A stretch of DNA of 19,918 nucleotides from Darksidea phi. Taxonomy: Eukaryota > Ascomycota > Dothideomycetes > Pleosporales > Lentitheciaceae. Below, piece by piece: positions 18,167-19,918 of the stretch; position 1 is the stretch's first letter, and each line of letters opens with the position of its first letter. The notes below the pieces were generated by a model. It made no database searches. It was given only the letters and a program-made list of their open reading frames with translations, and was not told the DNA's origin. Made by a program: the position numbers and the translations under genes. Where the stretch lies: NCBI GenBank assembly GCA_030770425.1, contig JASJFT010000404.1, positions 1 to 19,918 on the forward strand. Reading direction: 5' to 3'.

Positions 18167-18900
18167 GGCGATTCGAAGAAAACCAATGTGTGAGTGCAAA
18201 ACACCGAACACCAAGTCTAAGCTACCCCTGATCAGCGCAACTACTTAAGAAAAGAGTCGAGAAATCGAGTGGCTTGAGAACAACTGTTTCCGTCCTTTCC
18301 AGCCTAGTTGAGGCTTGCTTTCGTGCGTAAGCCTCAGGGATGCACTCAGCCTCGTAGATGCACTCAGCCTCGTGGATGCATATACAACTAACCAATCGCG
18401 TTGCTGTTTAGGCGAGTGGCGTCCCATCAGCCCATTGAAGAGCCCGAAATATCATCTTCGTCTGATAAGCCTTGGGGCGACATTATTTGATGGGCGCACG
18501 CTAGTTACTCTTCTAATGTTACCTTGCCATATGTAGCAGCCATGGCTTATTAGAAAGACTACCTATACAATGCAAAAGAGGAAGCAAGCGCCCCTTGGCT
18601 TATGCATCAACGGTTTTTCAATCGCGGCAAAGACTCGTAAGCTAGCGTTGCATGTTTCAATAGCCCACTTCCGCCACCAGCGTATCGCTAGATTTTGCTT
18701 CTCATGTAGTATTCGAGATGTATGTCGTTCCCTTGGTGGCTATGTTCGGCCCCATTCGATCGCTTGCATCTGAGCGCCGACTGGATTGTCCAGACGCCGC
18801 CAAGACGGGCCTGCCTTGGCAATCGGCCATCAGCGCGCGACTCAGCGCCTCACCAAAACCAAAACGTACTAGCTACGTGGACTACCAGCGACGATCGAAC
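18167..18900. other. Divergent intergenic region, 734 bp
   Basis: It separates the start of the minus-strand secreted/membrane protein from the start of the plus-strand 'WGF' protein and so should hold both promoters. It contains a short 18-bp tandem repeat (18339-18374). A plus-strand frame is open from 18718 into the downstream gene, allowing a 61-codon longer N-terminus, but the added residues look unlike the family. Confidence 0.5.
18339..18374. repeat. 18-bp tandem repeat, two copies
   Basis: GATGCACTCAGCCTCGTA (18339-18356) is followed by the same unit ending in G (18357-18374), and then by the beginning of a third copy (GATGCA at 18375). It sits in a promoter region and is a plausible length-polymorphic site; no function is evident. 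Confidence 0.85.
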
Positions 18901-19699
18901 ATGAGTTCTGATGAATACGACGAGACCGAATGTAAGCGGCTCTTAGGAGAGCTTGAGACCTGGGAGGATCCGACCTGGGGCTTTTACGTCTACGGCACCT
19001 TCAAGCGCCCGGCCGGTGACGACAGTCAAGGCAATGGACAGGAGACAACCGGTACGGTCTAGATACACAACGTCGATAGAAGACACTAATTTATCCCTTG
19101 CAGACGATGCCCCCTTCCAAGCAGCGCTGAGCAAACTGCGCGCTCATGCTGAGGACTTCCTCCGCCACCACAAACCTCCGCCCTACAACCAACAACTCAT
19201 CGACAAGTTGCGCCTCGAGCCCGCTGGGTACTTCCCTGGCGCCTCGCTCGCAGACGTATGTACGCATTTCCGCGAGAACCACGCCTATATTATCGACCGC
19301 GAGAGAGAGTTTCAGCCCGAGTACGAAAAGGAACTGCAGGAGACTCAGGGATGGAAATGCGGTCCCAAGTACAACTGGTGTCTCGTCATTGACGATGAAT
19401 CGCTCGAGAGCATCGAAAGTGCACCTGAACCTCATGGCCCCAACCCTCCAGAAGACGCAAACCCCGATGATCTTGGATGGAACTCGGTAGATGCATGGGT
19501 CATTTTGTTGACTAAGGAGTATACGACGATGACTCCTCCGGTACTTAGGGCGGCGGGAAGGCGGGGCCAGGGTGCGACGAAGTGGCCTGGGTGGTTGAAG
19601 TTCTCACCTACGATGCTGTTTAATGTCTTCGGGCAGACGATGTATGGTGGAGGTATTGAGAATTTCTACAAGGGGCCAGATGAACTTGTCGAGTTTTAG
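18901..19699 (+). CDS. Fungal 'WGF' family protein of unknown function (248 aa, 2 exons)
   Basis: Exon 1 is 18901-19051 and exon 2 is 19104-19699. The 52-nt intron has donor GTACGG, branch-like CACTAAT and acceptor TTGCAG; the join is ...ETT-DDAPF. The acidic N-terminus MSSDEYDETECKRLLGELE is followed by WEDPTWGFYVYGTF, which matches the 'WGF-VYRT-Y' signature of a large Pezizomycotina family of uncharacterised, apparently soluble proteins. Here the usual Arg-Thr is Gly-Thr. Downstream come a helical segment (FQAALSKLRAHAEDFLRHH), a GWKCGPKYNWCLVIDDESLESI block and a C-terminal part with WVILLTKEY. There is no signal peptide or membrane span. An in-frame ATG at 18718 would add 61 residues of unlikely sequence, so the ATG at 18901 (A at -3) is preferred. 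No enzymatic motif was recognised. Confidence 0.82.
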
Positions 19700-19845
19700 T
19701 TACTACAATCGATGGAAAAGATTATGTGAAGCTGAGAATTGAGTATATTGAGGTCCCTGTGTAGAGCATGGAGAGGGGAGGGCAAGGCCACCTTATATAC
19801 AGGTGAATAGAGAGGAATAGGAACGTACAGGGGTGCGTTCCGGCG

Positions 19846-19846
<1 letters not shown>
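19700..19846. other. 3' flank of the last gene
   Basis: This is 147 bp of ordinary-looking sequence without an open frame of note, running into the terminal G tract. Confidence 0.6.

Positions 19847-19918
<72 letters not shown>
19847..19918. other. Terminal poly-G run (72 nt), probable assembly artefact
   Basis: The contig ends in 72 uninterrupted G's. Long terminal G homopolymers are a known product of two-colour Illumina chemistry, where no signal is called G, and assemblers can carry them onto contig ends. It is not a telomere, since no TTAGGG units are present. It should be trimmed and not treated as biology. Confidence 0.92.

Noticed and set aside
1..19918. tRNA or rRNA genes and CRISPR arrays
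   Set aside because: I scanned for B-box-like GGTTCGANTCC segments and repeat-spacer structure and found none that fold or recur; the one GGGTTCGAA near 17345 is inside an exon.
19847..19918. Telomere at the contig end
   Set aside because: Only G's, no TTAGGG-type units.

Overview
The window looks like one end of a nuclear contig from a filamentous ascomycete (Pezizomycotina; Dothideomycetes is my guess). The genes are intron-poor. Their introns are 45-84 nt, with GTRNGN donors and CTRAC-type branch sites. The protein families are typical of filamentous fungi: a HeLo/STAND-type N-terminal domain, C2H2+ankyrin proteins, fungal-only integral membrane proteins and a 'WGF' family protein. The last 72 bases are pure G, most likely a sequencing or assembly artefact.

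Layout, left to right. A two-finger C2H2 gene (minus, 777-1526) is divergent from a 750-aa protein with three C2H2 fingers and many ankyrin repeats (plus, 2135-4437). After about 1.2 kb without a clear gene comes a 652-aa polytopic membrane protein (plus, 5649-7687). Next is a 404-bp inverted-repeat element (7923-8326) holding a transposase remnant and flanked by AGTGG on both sides. A small Arg-rich, probably mitochondrial protein (minus, 9016-9324) shares a 380-bp promoter region with a broken FAD-dependent monooxygenase (plus, 9705-10842; one frameshift, one in-frame stop). A decayed stretch follows, with a LINE-type RNase H relic (about 11543-11728).

The most unusual gene is at 12018-15051. 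It is a 973-aa three-exon fusion of a HeLo-like/STAND-type N-terminal domain, a Ser/Pro-rich linker, three WW-like repeats and a C-terminal Ras domain. The Ras domain is changed at many of the nucleotide-handling positions and has no CAAX box. Downstream lies a broken piece of an ATP-dependent DNA ligase resembling DNA ligase IV (15761-15998). Then come a five-exon secreted/membrane protein (minus, 16353-18166) and a two-exon 'WGF' family protein (plus, 18901-19699).

The genes do not form a pathway. The right two thirds mixes live lineage-specific genes with dead ones and transposon debris, which suggests a dispensable or fast-evolving region. All exon structures were inferred by eye from splice signals and reading-frame continuity; none is backed by transcript data.
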